64,000 bases of DNA from UBA6912 sp963792895 (GCA_963792895.1 CAWBYA010000001.1:171644-235643); one strand, 5' to 3'. Numbered from the stretch's first letter, positions 35,950 to 44,952 are shown. Made by a program: numbers and translations. The notes: generated by a model not told the origin, from the sequence alone.

Positions 35950-36714
35950 CTACCGGTCGCCGCGAGGGTTGACGGTCCCGATACCGGATACGACCTCGGT
36001 GACCTGTGGCGACCCGAAGAAGTCGATGCTCCCGAGTCCTGAGACCGTTGCGTCGAGCGACTCGGTGACCCATACCGTCGCCGCCCCGACTCCCGAGTTG
36101 GTGACGGTCGCCCGCACGCTCTGGAGGTCGGCTGCCTCATAGTCGCCGGCACCGGACACGGTCACCACCTGGGACTCGGCGGTGCCCGCAACGACGATGC
36201 TGCCCACGCCGCTGATCGTGGCGTCGAGAGCGTCCGTTGCGAGAGCGCCGATCTGTATCTCGCCGGCACCCGAGAGCTCGATCGCAAATGAGTCCGTTCG
36301 ACACTCCCCCATTTCGATGCGCCCAGCTCCAGCCAGAGTGACACCGACGATGTCGGGAAGGGTGACCTCGTACACCACCGTATCGGTCGGATCGATGTCG
36401 ATCCCCGGTTCTGTGAAGATCTCCAGGGTCGCGCCGGTGACGCGGGTGTCGATGTGGACGAGAAGGTTCTCGTCGGTTGCGATCGTGAGCGAGGTCTCGT
36501 CTCCCTCGGTGACGGTGACCGTCCCCTCTCCCCCGAGGTTGATCCGATTGAAGTCGCCGACGTCCCGGGCTTCGGTGACGATGATGCCGCTCCCTTCGAC
36601 ACCGACGCCACTGAACACGTCGCCGTCGAGGTTGACGACGAGCCCGTCACCGCACGCCGTGACGACAGTGGAAACCAAGAGCGCTGCACACACAGATAGG
36701 AAGGTACGACCCAT
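35950..36714 (-). CDS. DUF2807 (head-GIN-type) secreted lipoprotein
   Basis: 254 residues. Signal peptide with lipobox VVTAC, then a Gly/Val/Thr-rich beta-helical DUF2807 domain: FNRINLGGEGTVTVTEGDE, VTLAGAGRIEMGE, ATISGVGSIVVAGTA and VSGLGSIDFFG repeats. The family forms a right-handed parallel beta-helix of unknown role, often at the cell surface. GGGAGG nine bases before ATG 36714 supports this start. A hairpin lies 38 bases upstream. Confidence 0.85.
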   Translation of the reverse strand: MGRTFLSVCAALLVSTVVTACGDGLVVNLDGDVFSGVGVEGSGIIVTEARDVGDFNRINLGGEGTVTVTEGDETSLTIATDENLLVHIDTRVTGATLEIFTEPGIDIDPTDTVVYEVTLPDIVGVTLAGAGRIEMGECRTDSFAIELSGAGEIQIGALATDALDATISGVGSIVVAGTAESQVVTVSGAGDYEAADLQSVRATVTNSGVGAATVWVTESLDATVSGLGSIDFFGSPQVTEVVSGIGTVNPRGDR

Positions 36715-36751
36715 TCCTCTGACCTCCCGACTCGACGTCACAGACCAGCGT

Positions 36752-36773
36752 GCCCGCCCCGCTGAGGGCGGGC
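36752..36773 (-). terminator. GC-rich hairpin upstream of the DUF2807 gene
   Basis: GCCCGCCC-CGCTGA-GGGCGGGC, a perfect 8-base stem with a 6-base loop. It lies 38 bases before the lipoprotein start, so it would fall in the leader or terminate upstream transcription. No T-tract. Confidence 0.35.
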
Positions 36774-36985
36774 CAGAGGCGCAAGTCCCCGGTCGGATCC
36801 GGGTCGCCGCCCGAGCGCGACCGTTGCCCGTCCGTGGGCGCCCCCAGCAATCCAGACGCGTCGACGACCAATGGCTCCGGGCGCCGAGCCGGCCCGGTCA
36901 CGATTTGCTGACGTCAGGCCCTAGCCGGTGACGCTGGGCTCTGCTTGCGTGTCCGTCGACAGGGTTCCAAACCGGGAGGTCGAGC

Positions 36986-37438
36986 GTGGAGACGATCACC
37001 AAGAAGCGGCTCGACGGCAGAGGCAAGACGATCACCCCGTTCGTGGTGTTCGAAGCCGCGGCCGAACTCGAGACAATGCTCGAAGGGGAGGAGTTGGAGA
37101 TCCTCACCGACGAGTTCGAACCCTTCGAATGGGACATCACGGCGTGGACCCAGGCCACCGGACACCTACTCCGCACGTCGCAGCCCGTGCCAGGGGGGCA
37201 TCGTTTCGTCGTCGTGAAAGGCGCCCCGAGGACGAAGGACGCGCCGACGTCCAGCTCTACATCTGAGGAGCCCGAGCCCACCCGGCAACCGACTCGCAGA
37301 ACGCCGCCTCTCTCTGGCGCCGCTGAGCAGAGGACGAGGGCGAGTGGCACCGAGTCGCGGTTCCCATCGACCGACACCAGCGCACTGGCGGCCACGATCC
37401 GGGTCACCTCACCTCCCAAGAGGAGGGAAACGCGTTGA
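36986..37438 (+). CDS. TusA/SirA-like protein lacking the catalytic cysteine
   Basis: 150 residues, GTG start with GGGAGG six bases upstream. Residues 1-78 resemble the TusA fold: KKRLDGRGKTITPFVVFEAA, then ELEILTDEFEPFEWDI and AWTQATGHLL. TusA sulfurtransferases carry Cys-Pro-x-Pro at the first loop; here it reads TITPF, so sulfur transfer is unlikely. From about residue 80 the chain is a Ser/Thr/Pro/Arg-rich tail. Cys-less TusA-like proteins of this type are known as uncharacterised relatives. Confidence 0.68.
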   Translation: METITKKRLDGRGKTITPFVVFEAAAELETMLEGEELEILTDEFEPFEWDITAWTQATGHLLRTSQPVPGGHRFVVVKGAPRTKDAPTSSSTSEEPEPTRQPTRRTPPLSGAAEQRTRASGTESRFPSTDTSALAATIRVTSPPKRRETR

Positions 37439-37570
37439 CGGGCAGCTCGAGCAGCGCTCGGCGGCCGCCAGGTCGGCAACGAGGCGCTCCCTACGCCGGC
37501 GGGCATCGGCGATCGTCACACAGAATCGATCGAGCTCGGCCTGCTCTTCGGCGATGTCCTCAGCGGCCAT
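37409..37570 (-). CDS. Possible small coiled-coil protein, 53 aa
   Basis: ATG at 37570 opens MAAEDIAEEQAELDRFCVTI followed by an Arg/Ala/Leu helix (RRRRERLVADLAAAERCSSC) and a stop at 37409. Third-position GC bias and helix-like composition suggest real coding; in-frame open sequence continues upstream to about 37650 without a good start. It overlaps the end of the TusA-like gene by 30 bases on the opposite strand. CSSC could be a redox or metal pair. Confidence 0.35.
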   Translation of the reverse strand: MAAEDIAEEQAELDRFCVTIADARRRRERLVADLAAAERCSSCPSTRFPPLGR

Positions 37571-37701
37571 GGTGCGCCACCAGCGTTGGGTCAGGTAATG
37601 GATCTGACTCTCCCGCGTGGATGTACGGGCTCCGCATCGGGAGGATTGCAGCTAGTCGGAGATGGTCGGACCGGCGCATGTTTGGTCGCCCACGAGTGCC
37701 G

Positions 37702-38046
37702 CTACCACGCCCAGCCCAGAAATGCGGTACCGAGCAAGAGCAGCGCGACACTGGCTCCAGCAACCATCATCGCCACTGCGAATCTGGACCCGTGCCTCGT
37801 TGCCCGATACCGGACTTCGAACTCCGGGTCGTCCGCCAACGTGCCGCGGCGAAGGATCTCGACTGCCCTGATCGCCATGAACCGGTCTGATCGAGACAAT
37901 GCATTCCAGTCGGCCGTCCGCTCCGTCTTGAGCCACTCGAGAAACCTTCGATGCTCGGCCTGACGCCGCACATCCTCATAGAAGGCGTAGCCCACAGATA
38001 ACGCTACGACCACCACCAGGAACATGACCTGGACACTCGCTGTCAT
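37702..38046 (-). CDS. Small membrane protein, two helices
   Basis: 114 residues: helix at about 5-22 (VQVMFLVVVVALSVGYAF), a charged cytoplasmic segment with many Arg/Glu, and a second helix at about 90-112 ending in FLGWAW. No family recognised. It precedes no close partner; the amidohydrolase gene lies 111 bases upstream of it on the same strand. Confidence 0.65.
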   Translation of the reverse strand: MTASVQVMFLVVVVALSVGYAFYEDVRRQAEHRRFLEWLKTERTADWNALSRSDRFMAIRAVEILRRGTLADDPEFEVRYRATRHGSRFAVAMMVAGASVALLLLGTAFLGWAW

Positions 38047-38157
38047 ATGCGCCGATACGAAGCCACGTGCACAGCCTGATACTCAGTTGGCGACAGGACA
38101 AGTCAGTAGTCAGCATTCGACGGGCAGTTGAGCCTGGCCATCCATCATCGGCAAACG

Positions 38158-38938
38158 CTATCGGGCTCTGAGCTCCTGCCTGACCGATTCAGCTGCAGCC
38201 TCGAGGGTGGTGCCGATCGCCGCAGAGATTCCCTCGTCGACTACGCCGCTCCACTCGTCCATGTAGATCTTCTTCATCTCGATGGCGATCGCACAACCAT
38301 CATCTTTGTACCGAGCGTTGATCCATCGGGGCATGTTGCCGCCTTTGAATCTCACGTTGGCCCGCACGTCCAGCGTGCCGTCGTAGAACGGGAGTTCGCC
38401 CATCGTCTTGGCGAAGGCCGAGACAACAGGGCTCCAACTCGTCGCGATCGACTCGGTGCCGAGATTGATCTCGGGATTCAATTCTGGGTCGTCGACTGCC
38501 GCATCGGCACCCTTGCGTCGGTGGTTGTACGAGTGGATGTCGAGCACGACGACACGGCCGTGGGCTTCGATCACCTTGTCGCACAGTTGCCCCAGCTCGT
38601 CGTAGTACCTGTCATAGATCTCGAGTGAGCGCTGAACCATGTCGGCACTCGGCTCGGATTCCCATAGATCGAGGCCCCAGGCATCTTCGGGCGTGACGTA
38701 GACGGCCTTCTCGCGTGGTCGGTTGAGGTCGACTTCGAACCGGGACACGTCGACGACGATCGAGTTCTCGGCCACACCGACCCAGTCGATCGGTGAACGG
38801 ATCTTCCTCTCTGAGTCGGTGCGCCTCAGACAACTTGATGAGCGCCTCGACCTCGGGTCTCAAGCTGTGACCGGCATGAATGGCCGTCGCAACGATCGGA
38901 TCGTCGCCGGTGGTCACGCTCCACTGCTGCGTGGTCAC
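38158..38938 (-). CDS. N-formylglutamate amidohydrolase family protein, frameshifted
   Basis: Zinc amidohydrolase family (PF05013). The first frame, GTG 38938, reads IHAGHSLRPEVEALIKLSEA (the HxGH site). At about 38793 the homology moves one frame over to NSIVVDVSRFEVDLNRPRE and later VVVLDIHSYNHRRKG (second metal/catalytic motif) to the stop at 38158. The total length, 781 bases, is one more than a multiple of three, so one extra base in the ATCGAC region explains the break. GTGA overlap with the ATP-grasp stop shows translational coupling. Members deformylate N-formyl-glutamate; in ligase-linked clusters the true substrate may be another N-acyl amino acid or peptide. Confidence 0.78.
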
Positions 38939-40005
38939 AGAGTGGCCATTTCAATGTTGTTGAAGTTGCGTTTGTAGTACCCCATGTAGCCGACTTTGCG
39001 CTCCAAGCTGTCGATCACGGCGTCGTTGAAGTTGACACCCTCCAACTTCTGGGACGATCCCAGCCCTCCGGGACTGAACACGTTGATCTCCATGAGCTTG
39101 TCGCCCACGATGTCGATGCCGACGAGGAACATCCCGTCCTGGACCAACTTCGGTCGAACGATCTCCGCCAGCCTGAAATCGTCTTCGGTCAGCGTGGCCT
39201 TGGCGAGCTTCCCCCCGGCGTGGAGGTTCGAGCGCATGTCGCCGCCGGAGCGGACCCGGCGGAACGCGGCATACCGTCCCTTGTGACGGAGCGGTTCGCC
39301 ATTCATCAGAAACAAGCGAGTGTCGCCCTCTTCTGCCCGCGGCAGGTACTCCTGCGCGATGATGTAGCCGTCCCGGGCCACGGCATCGATCATCTGGTTC
39401 AGATTGGCTGGGTCGTCCGCTCGCACGAGGAAGACGCTCTCCCCACCGGATCCGTGGAGCGGCTTCAACACCGCTCGACCCTGATCTTTGACGAATTCCC
39501 GGATCAGGGCACGGTCCCTGCTGATCAAGGTGGCCGGCCGGACCTCTTCAGGGAAGAGCTGGAAGTACATCTTGTTCTCGGCCTTGGCGAGTCCATTGGG
39601 ATCGTTCAGCACGATGACCCCATGACGCATCGCGACCCGACCGAAGTCCAGCGCCGCGGTCTTCGCCCACTCGCGCTTTCCCTTCTCGTCGGACGGCACG
39701 TTCCGAAGGAACAGAACGTCCAGGTCGTCGACGGTGATCCGCTCCCGGATCGCCGTCTTCCCGTGCAGGTCTCGCATGTACCCGATGCCATCCTTGTACC
39801 GGGTCTTCGGCACCCGCGCAGCGTTGGCTCGTACACGTTCGTCGGGGTCGTAGGCGAGATCGCCGACGCTGATCACCCAGGCCTCGTGGCCGCGGTTGGT
39901 CAATGTGACGCCGAGGCGAGTTGTTGTATACCCGGTCTCCTCGGTTCTGATGTCGTTGACGACAAAGCCTACGCGCACACTGACTCCCTGCTTCTGGTCG
40001 CTCAC
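38935..40005 (-). CDS. GshB-like ATP-grasp ligase
   Basis: 356 residues. N-terminal prokaryotic glutathione-synthetase-like domain (VGFVVNDIRTEETGYTTTRL), then ATP-grasp with KPLHGSGGESVFLV (phosphate loop), IIAQEYLPRAEEGDTRLFLM, and metal site GIDIVGDKLMEINVFSPGG. It should activate a carboxylate with ATP and join it to an amine, as in gamma-glutamyl-Cys plus Gly, but no gshA is present here. Operon with the amidohydrolase (GTGA overlap) and divergent from the DUF1704 peptidase. The set recurs in other bacteria, so the product is probably not simply glutathione. Confidence 0.87.
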   Translation of the reverse strand: MSDQKQGVSVRVGFVVNDIRTEETGYTTTRLGVTLTNRGHEAWVISVGDLAYDPDERVRANAARVPKTRYKDGIGYMRDLHGKTAIRERITVDDLDVLFLRNVPSDEKGKREWAKTAALDFGRVAMRHGVIVLNDPNGLAKAENKMYFQLFPEEVRPATLISRDRALIREFVKDQGRAVLKPLHGSGGESVFLVRADDPANLNQMIDAVARDGYIIAQEYLPRAEEGDTRLFLMNGEPLRHKGRYAAFRRVRSGGDMRSNLHAGGKLAKATLTEDDFRLAEIVRPKLVQDGMFLVGIDIVGDKLMEINVFSPGGLGSSQKLEGVNFNDAVIDSLERKVGYMGYYKRNFNNIEMATL

Positions 40006-40194
40006 GGGTCCTCGGCCCCCTGAGTTGAGCTCGGTGGGCCAGAGCCTGAATGACCCTACTCCCCCAAGAGGTACCGAGAAACCGACGGCGTCGGATATAC
40101 CCTATGTTGGCGCTGCGGTTGGAGGCGTCTCTACCTCGTCGGGAGAGCAGGTTCGTGTGGCCTCCCCTGACCGCACCGGCACACTGGAGAATGC
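40006..40194. promoter_or_regulatory. Divergent promoter region of the ligase/peptidase cluster
   Basis: 189 bases between the ATP-grasp start (leftward) and the DUF1704 ATG (rightward). It must carry both promoters, which would allow co-regulation. I could not define -10/-35 elements with confidence. Confidence 0.4.
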
Positions 40195-42097
40195 ATGACG
40201 AACGCAACAGCTCCGACGTTGGATCAGGATCTCATCAATTCGATCATCGAGTCGACTGCGTCAGGATCGACCGATCCGAGAGACCCTGCCGGGCGACGGC
40301 TTGCTGAACATCGATCGGCGACTTCCTTTCCTGCTCGTCTATCGGCCCGCCCCAGGTCAGTCGAGCTCTCTGTTCTCCACCATCCTGACCGGAGGGGCCT
40401 CGTACTTGCTCGCCCCGACCCCAAAGACGTCGAGAGCGTGGACGAGCCGACTGGTCGCCGCTGTCGCAAAGGAGCTGTCGGAGGGTTTCGGTGCGTTCTT
40501 GGTCATCGAGCTCTGGCCCAGTGCCAGAGTCGACCTGGGGCACAATTCGGCGGCAGCGGTGGCCAAACCCGGGTTCAGGCTGCACCACGGATCGGCCGAT
40601 CGAAGTTCCGCCACGATCGAGAAGCTCGCATCATCGCTGGAGCGCATATCGATCATGAAGCAGCGGGCTGTCGTCGAGCGGGTGCCCGCCACCAAGATCT
40701 CCAGCCCAGGACTGCCGCAGCTGCTCACACAGAAGGTGAGGGATGGTCTCGACACCACCGTGGTCGGAATCGAAGTCAATCCGATCTACATCGATCCGGA
40801 CACCGGAGACGTGCTGCCCCTGGTTGGACGCACTTTGGCTCGTCTGATGGCTCGCTCTCTGCAACAGGGCGCATTCAGGTTCGCTCAGGCCGAAACGAAC
40901 GATCGCTCGCTGCACTATCACGCGCTGGGTCGCCGCACCTTCGTAGCAGCGGCCAAGAGGGTCGACCAACAGCTCACCGCCGTCGCCGAGTCGTTCGATC
41001 TCCTCATGGCGGTCACCCCGGTGAACTCCGAGGCCGCCTACCGGACGTTCCGACGATCGAAGTTCGAGAAGGCACCCCGATTCCACTATCGCCCAATGGC
41101 TGTCGATCCGGACCTGTTGAGGCGCCGGCTGTGGAACATCAAGATCGAACGCGTGGAGGACTCTGTCCTCGATCAGTTGTTCCGCGACAAGCGCCGAGAA
41201 CTCGACCTGAAGCTCACCCTTCTGGCGGAGCGTGAACGTGAACGCTTCCTGCACACCAGCATGGCCCTCTACGGTCGTATCAGCCCCGACCTGCGGGCCT
41301 CGGCGATCGACATCCTCGAGAACGTGCTCGCCCGGAATGGTGCGAGAACCCAGCGGACCGTGAGCGCAGGAGAATTCATCGCTCGGGCACAAGAGGAGTT
41401 CCTTCGGCTCCGTCACCCTTCGGCAGAGATGAACGGACGGATCATCGTCGACAAGGACGTGTCGTCGTTGATGGTCTCATCAGGCAATCTGATCGTCGGC
41501 GCGCATATGTCCTTTCCGGTCAATCGCGTGGTGCCGCTGATTCAGCACGAGGTCGGAACGCACGTCCTGACCTACTGGAACGGGAGGGCTCAGCCGTTCA
41601 AGCTTCTGGCAACAGGGCTGGCCGGCCACGATGAGCTGCAGGAAGGTCTCGCGGTGTTCGTGGAATACCTCGTCGGGGGGCTCACGGCGGGCCGACTGCG
41701 AACTCTCGCAGCGAGGGTCGAGGCCGTCGCCGCGCTCGTTGGCGGTGCCACATTCGTCGAGACGTTTCGGCTTCTCAGGGATGGTTTCGGCATCTCCGAG
41801 CGAATGGCGTTCTTGATCACCATGCGGGTCTTCCGCGGTGGCGGCCTGACGAAGGACGCGGTGTATCTGCGAGGCCTCCAGGCGGTGATCCACTACTTGG
41901 CCAAGGGAGGGCGTCTCGACACCCTTTTTGTGGGCAAGATCGCCACTGTGCATACGTCGGTGATCGAAGAGCTCCAGCGTCGCCATGTGCTCCAGCCGCC
42001 CCCATTCCGTCCTTCGTACCTCGACCAGCCGGACTCCCATTACCGGATCGAGCGCATCAAGACGAACCCCCGCCCAGCAGATCTCGTCGACACGTAG
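40195..42097 (+). CDS. DUF1704 (QEGLA-motif) metallopeptidase-like protein, frameshifted near its start
   Basis: Homology starts in the frame of ATG 40195 (TLDQDLINSIIESTASG) and continues one frame over from about 40268 as RETLPGDGLLNIDRRLPFLL; length 1903 is one over a multiple of three, so one extra base is present. The body carries the zinc motif HEVGTH and, 30 residues on, LQEGLAVF, the QEGLA motif. Bacterial members are often named flavohemoglobin-expression-modulating; the eukaryotic relative MATCAP is a tubulin tyrosine carboxypeptidase. This supports carboxypeptidase-type chemistry. Divergent from the ATP-grasp/amidohydrolase operon. Confidence 0.83.
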
Positions 42098-42641
42098 CCC
42101 GCGCCTGCTCTGTTCCGCGGCTTTCGGTGTGCCCTGCTTCGCAAATGGCAAGCGCCTCCAGTCCGGAGGGCCAATCGGCGGCGGGATGATCGATCGGCAT
42201 CGTCGTCCTTGCCCTGTGGGCCGCCGCAGTCGCGTCTGACTACGCCCCACCGGGTGAATCCGGGTGATGGTCCGGGCCGAGCCGCGACCTGGCGGTTGTT
42301 GGCGGCGAGTTCCTCGCCTCACCGAGCTGACCGTCGTCGGCACCCTGCTCGCCACCGTCGTCTCCATCACCCTCCCTCCGACGCTCGCGGTCGCGACGGG
42401 AGTGTCGACCGCTGCGTGAGGCACCGGTGTCGTCGACACCGTGGCGGCACCTGGCTCAACCTCACGATCGCCGGGATCTACGCTGCTCGCCGCAGTCGGA
42501 ACCGCGGCCACGTGTTCCACCGCCGCGACCTCACATCGTGACCTCGAGGAAGACCTCCTCGACCAGCGTTGCCGCCGTGAACTGAAGCGCCGCTTCCCGG
42601 ATCGAGCGGTCCGCGGCCGGCTCATGGCGCGCAGCTGGGCC
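42098..42641. other. Convergent gap of 544 bases
   Basis: No intact gene. One + strand frame near 42328-42420 reads like a membrane helix (VVGTLLATVVSITLPPTLAV) and stops at TGA, and another nearby frame continues with GTWLNLTIAGIYAARR; this may be a decayed small membrane gene. Confidence 0.4.
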
Positions 42642-43208
42642 TCACGATTCCGTGACCTGAAGAGGCACGAAGGCGATCGTGCATGAGTAGGTCTCGGTGC
42701 CTTCGTCGCCGCTCGCGGCGCGTAGGTCGTCCATGAGCTGGTCGAGCTTCTGCTCGAACCGTCTGGCGTCGGCGGGGCTGAGCCTCACCAAGGCGCGCCC
42801 GACCTGGGCGGTCGGATGCTCTCCGCCGAAGATCCGTTCGATCATGTCGGCCGCCTCCACCCGGGCGGGGTCAAACAGCAGGGCGGCGGCGGCGTCGGCA
42901 GCCTTCCGCCGGTCGCCGATGGTCTCGACGACGTTCGAACCGAGCCGCAGGTTCGAGGCGGTTCTCCGGTAGATCTTCTCGATCCGCGCCCCGGACTTGC
43001 GTTGATCGACGTGGGCGAGGAAACCGTCCTTCACCAGAAGGTTGACGTGGTAGTACAGGCGGGTGGCAGGCACGGCGAGCCGGTCGGCCATTTCTGAGAC
43101 CGTGACCGGCTCGGCGGCAATGTGCAGGATCCGAATGCGCAACGGGTTGGACAGCGCCTCGATCTGGCCGAGCGTCGTGATGACGCCGGTGGCGACGTCA
43201 GCCGCCAC
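42642..43208 (-). CDS. ArsR-like winged-helix regulator
   Basis: 188 residues, GTG start. The HTH at about 12-75 reads LGQIEALSNPLRIRILHIAA, VSEMADRLAVPATRLYYHVN, LLVKDGFLAHVDQR: a helix-turn-helix of the ArsR/HTH_20 type without metal cysteines. The remaining 110 residues are helical and likely form the dimer/ligand part. It overlaps the preceding two-helix membrane gene by 11 bases and is probably co-transcribed. A matching inverted repeat lies upstream at 43424-43455. Confidence 0.82.
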   Translation of the reverse strand: MAADVATGVITTLGQIEALSNPLRIRILHIAAEPVTVSEMADRLAVPATRLYYHVNLLVKDGFLAHVDQRKSGARIEKIYRRTASNLRLGSNVVETIGDRRKAADAAAALLFDPARVEAADMIERIFGGEHPTAQVGRALVRLSPADARRFEQKLDQLMDDLRAASGDEGTETYSCTIAFVPLQVTES

Positions 43209-43389
43209 GACGCTCGGATCTCGCTGTGGAGATCGACCGGCCGGTCAACGCCAGCAGGACGAAGGCAGCCACCAGGATGATCCACGCCCAGGATGCGACG
43301 GTGCCGGCAGTGGCCATCATGATCCACGAATAGATACCGATGAGCACAACCGCGGCGATCCCTGCGGTGAGCTGTTGTCTGGCTGACAT
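43198..43389 (-). CDS. Small membrane protein, two helices
   Basis: 63 residues beginning MSARQQLTAGIAAVVLIGIY, two hydrophobic segments (about 9-27 and 31-50) and an Arg-rich tail. An excellent ribosome site, AGGAGGAGAGGAC, precedes ATG 43389. It runs into the ArsR-like gene with an 11-base overlap. A possible target or partner of the regulator, inferred from coupling. Confidence 0.7.
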   Translation of the reverse strand: MSARQQLTAGIAAVVLIGIYSWIMMATAGTVASWAWIILVAAFVLLALTGRSISTARSERRGG

Positions 43390-43423
43390 GTCCTCTCCTC
43401 CTCGTTCGACATGCTCAATTGAG

Positions 43424-43455
43424 TTGAACATATCGGGAACCGGGATCATGTTCAA
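43424..43455 (-). promoter_or_regulatory. Inverted repeat, candidate operator for the ArsR-like operon
   Basis: TTGAACAT (43424-43431) and ATGTTCAA (43448-43455) are perfect inverted 8-mers with a 16-base spacer. A further TTGAACATG lies at 43481-43489 inside the sigma-factor gene and GTTCGACATG at 43404-43413. The cluster just upstream of the membrane gene suits a dimeric repressor. Confidence 0.6.
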
Positions 43456-43460
43456 GCGAT

Positions 43461-43946
43461 TCAAATATGACGCCGCCCGGTTGAACATGCGCCTGATACG
43501 CGCTGCAGCCGCTCCAGGCCTCGCGCGGCGTGCTTCTGAATAGTGGCCTTGGACACAGACAGGAGCTCGGCAACCTCAGCCATCGACCACTCGTACCCGT
43601 AGAGCAAGCCGACGATGACTCGCTGTCGCTCGGTGAGCCTGGCCAGGGCCGCAGGAAGACCTGGTTCCACCCACCGATCTCCACCTGCGGCAACCGGGGC
43701 AAACGAGGGCCTGCGCTGTCGTGCCATCCGTCGTGCTCGATCATGGCCCACCCGGTAGAGATATCCGGCTGGGTTGGCCATCTTCCCCACTCGACCCCAG
43801 TGCTCCCATCCATACGCCAGCGCCTCGGCGGCGGCCTCGCGGCCTCGCTCCGAACCGAAACCTGCGATCAGTGCTCTCCGCAGGCGGGACTCGTTCTCGG
43901 CAACGAACGCCGTGAACGCATCCGCCCGTATCTCGTCTCGCAACAC
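43461..43946 (-). CDS. ECF-type RNA polymerase sigma factor
   Basis: 161 residues. Region 2 at about 20-85 (AAAEALAYGWEHWGRVGKMA, YLYRVGHDRARRMARQR) and region 4 at 105-152 (ALARLTERQRVIVGLLYGYE, EVAELLSVSKATIQKHAARG). The sequence is close to the ECF groups often annotated simply as sigma-70 family sigma factor. No anti-sigma gene is obvious; the small membrane protein downstream is a weak candidate. The end lies within the operator region of the following operon. Confidence 0.82.
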   Translation of the reverse strand: MLRDEIRADAFTAFVAENESRLRRALIAGFGSERGREAAAEALAYGWEHWGRVGKMANPAGYLYRVGHDRARRMARQRRPSFAPVAAGGDRWVEPGLPAALARLTERQRVIVGLLYGYEWSMAEVAELLSVSKATIQKHAARGLERLQRVSGACSTGRRHI

Positions 43947-44030
43947 AAGAGTCCCATCGAACTCTCATGTAAGTAGAGCAAAGATGTCCGCAACCGTATG
44001 ACGAGAATCCAATGATCGGACTCAGCGGGC

Positions 44031-44077
44031 GTCGTAGGCGCTACGCGGATCGAACCAGTGACCTCTGCCGCGTGAAG
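44031..44077 (-). other. tRNA-Val(CAC)-like 3' half, remnant
   Basis: Read leftward, CTTCACGCGGCAGAGGTCAC then TGGTTCGATCC gives a valine-type anticodon loop (CAC), variable region and T-arm, then an acceptor-like GTAGCGCC. There is no D-arm or 5' acceptor strand, so it is not a functional tRNA. A near copy lies at 58801-58845 in the same orientation. tRNA 3' halves are typical attachment-site remnants of integrated elements. Confidence 0.5.
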
Positions 44078-44395
44078 TGGAATCAGCCGGTTGTCGGGCC
44101 CCTTGCGGCGGAGGCGAATCGGCCAACTCGCATCGATTGTCATCGATGCCGGGCGTTTCTCGGCAAATCGCGTCCGATATGCGTCCTGGAGGGAGAGGCG
44201 TCTCTTCGACTTCGCGCTTTTGGCCCGTCATTCGCCGACTCCCTCGAGTCTTCCATGGGCCAATCATCAGTCTGCAGGTCGGCGTGCGGTCGGCCATGCT
44301 GGCGGTCCAGGCCAACGGCAAGAGGCGAACCCGAACGCGGGACTCTTCGATCACGACCGCGGCCCCCCTCCTCGAGCGGAGCCGAGACAGAATCG

Positions 44396-44743
44396 AGATT
44401 GGCGAGGATGAGCGCAGCCAGCTCGCCGGCTCGGCGTTTGGTGAGCTGCGGGACTACTACGACGTGTTGGTGATCGAACGCGACACCGGCCACCGTGTCG
44501 AGGAAGGACTCGCCGTGATTGTCGAGTGCTACCGACCGGCAACCCCCGACGCCGCCATCCTCCACATCGTGCGCGCCCTCGGACACCTCGACGACGTCGC
44601 CGACGACCCCGCCTGCCCATCGACCGGACCAAGATCGAGACCTACTGGAAGCACCGTCACCCGAAATCATCCGCTCCCTCGACTGGCACGCCGGCCGCCA
44701 GACACACCACCCCGAACCACCCGATCCCTACCTCTCCCGGTGA
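44396..44743 (+). pseudogene. Unrecognised gene remnant in three frames
   Basis: Protein-like stretches follow one another in different frames: FGELRDYYDVLVIERDTGHR and ILHIVRALGHLDDVADDP, then LPIDRTKIETYWKHRHP, then EIIRSLDWHAGRQTHHPEPP to a stop at 44743. Two frame changes are needed to join them, and GC at third positions is high in each piece. No family recognised. Confidence 0.4.
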
Positions 44744-44921
44744 CGAGAAGCGTTGACAACCGCACTCCGACGTACCGCTTTGGGCGCGGTCAACGGTGCG
44801 GGAATGATTTCGCGATCTACCGTCGTTTCCCCAGGTCATGGGAGTGCGTCGCACTGATCGACCAGGCCGATCTCGGCCGCAAGACCCGCCGGCGGAGGCG
44901 ATCGCCGGTCACTCGATGAAT

Positions 44922-44952
44922 GCCCTGGCCGGCCCCTCATGCCGGCCAGGGC
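44922..44952. terminator. Strong 12-base stem hairpin between convergent units
   Basis: GCCCTGGCCGGC-CCCTCAT-GCCGGCCAGGGC: a perfect 12-base stem with a 7-base loop, 51 bases beyond the end of the gamma-glutamyltransferase gene (which runs leftward). There is no T-run; in high-GC actinobacteria such stems often act as bidirectional terminators. Confidence 0.6.
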
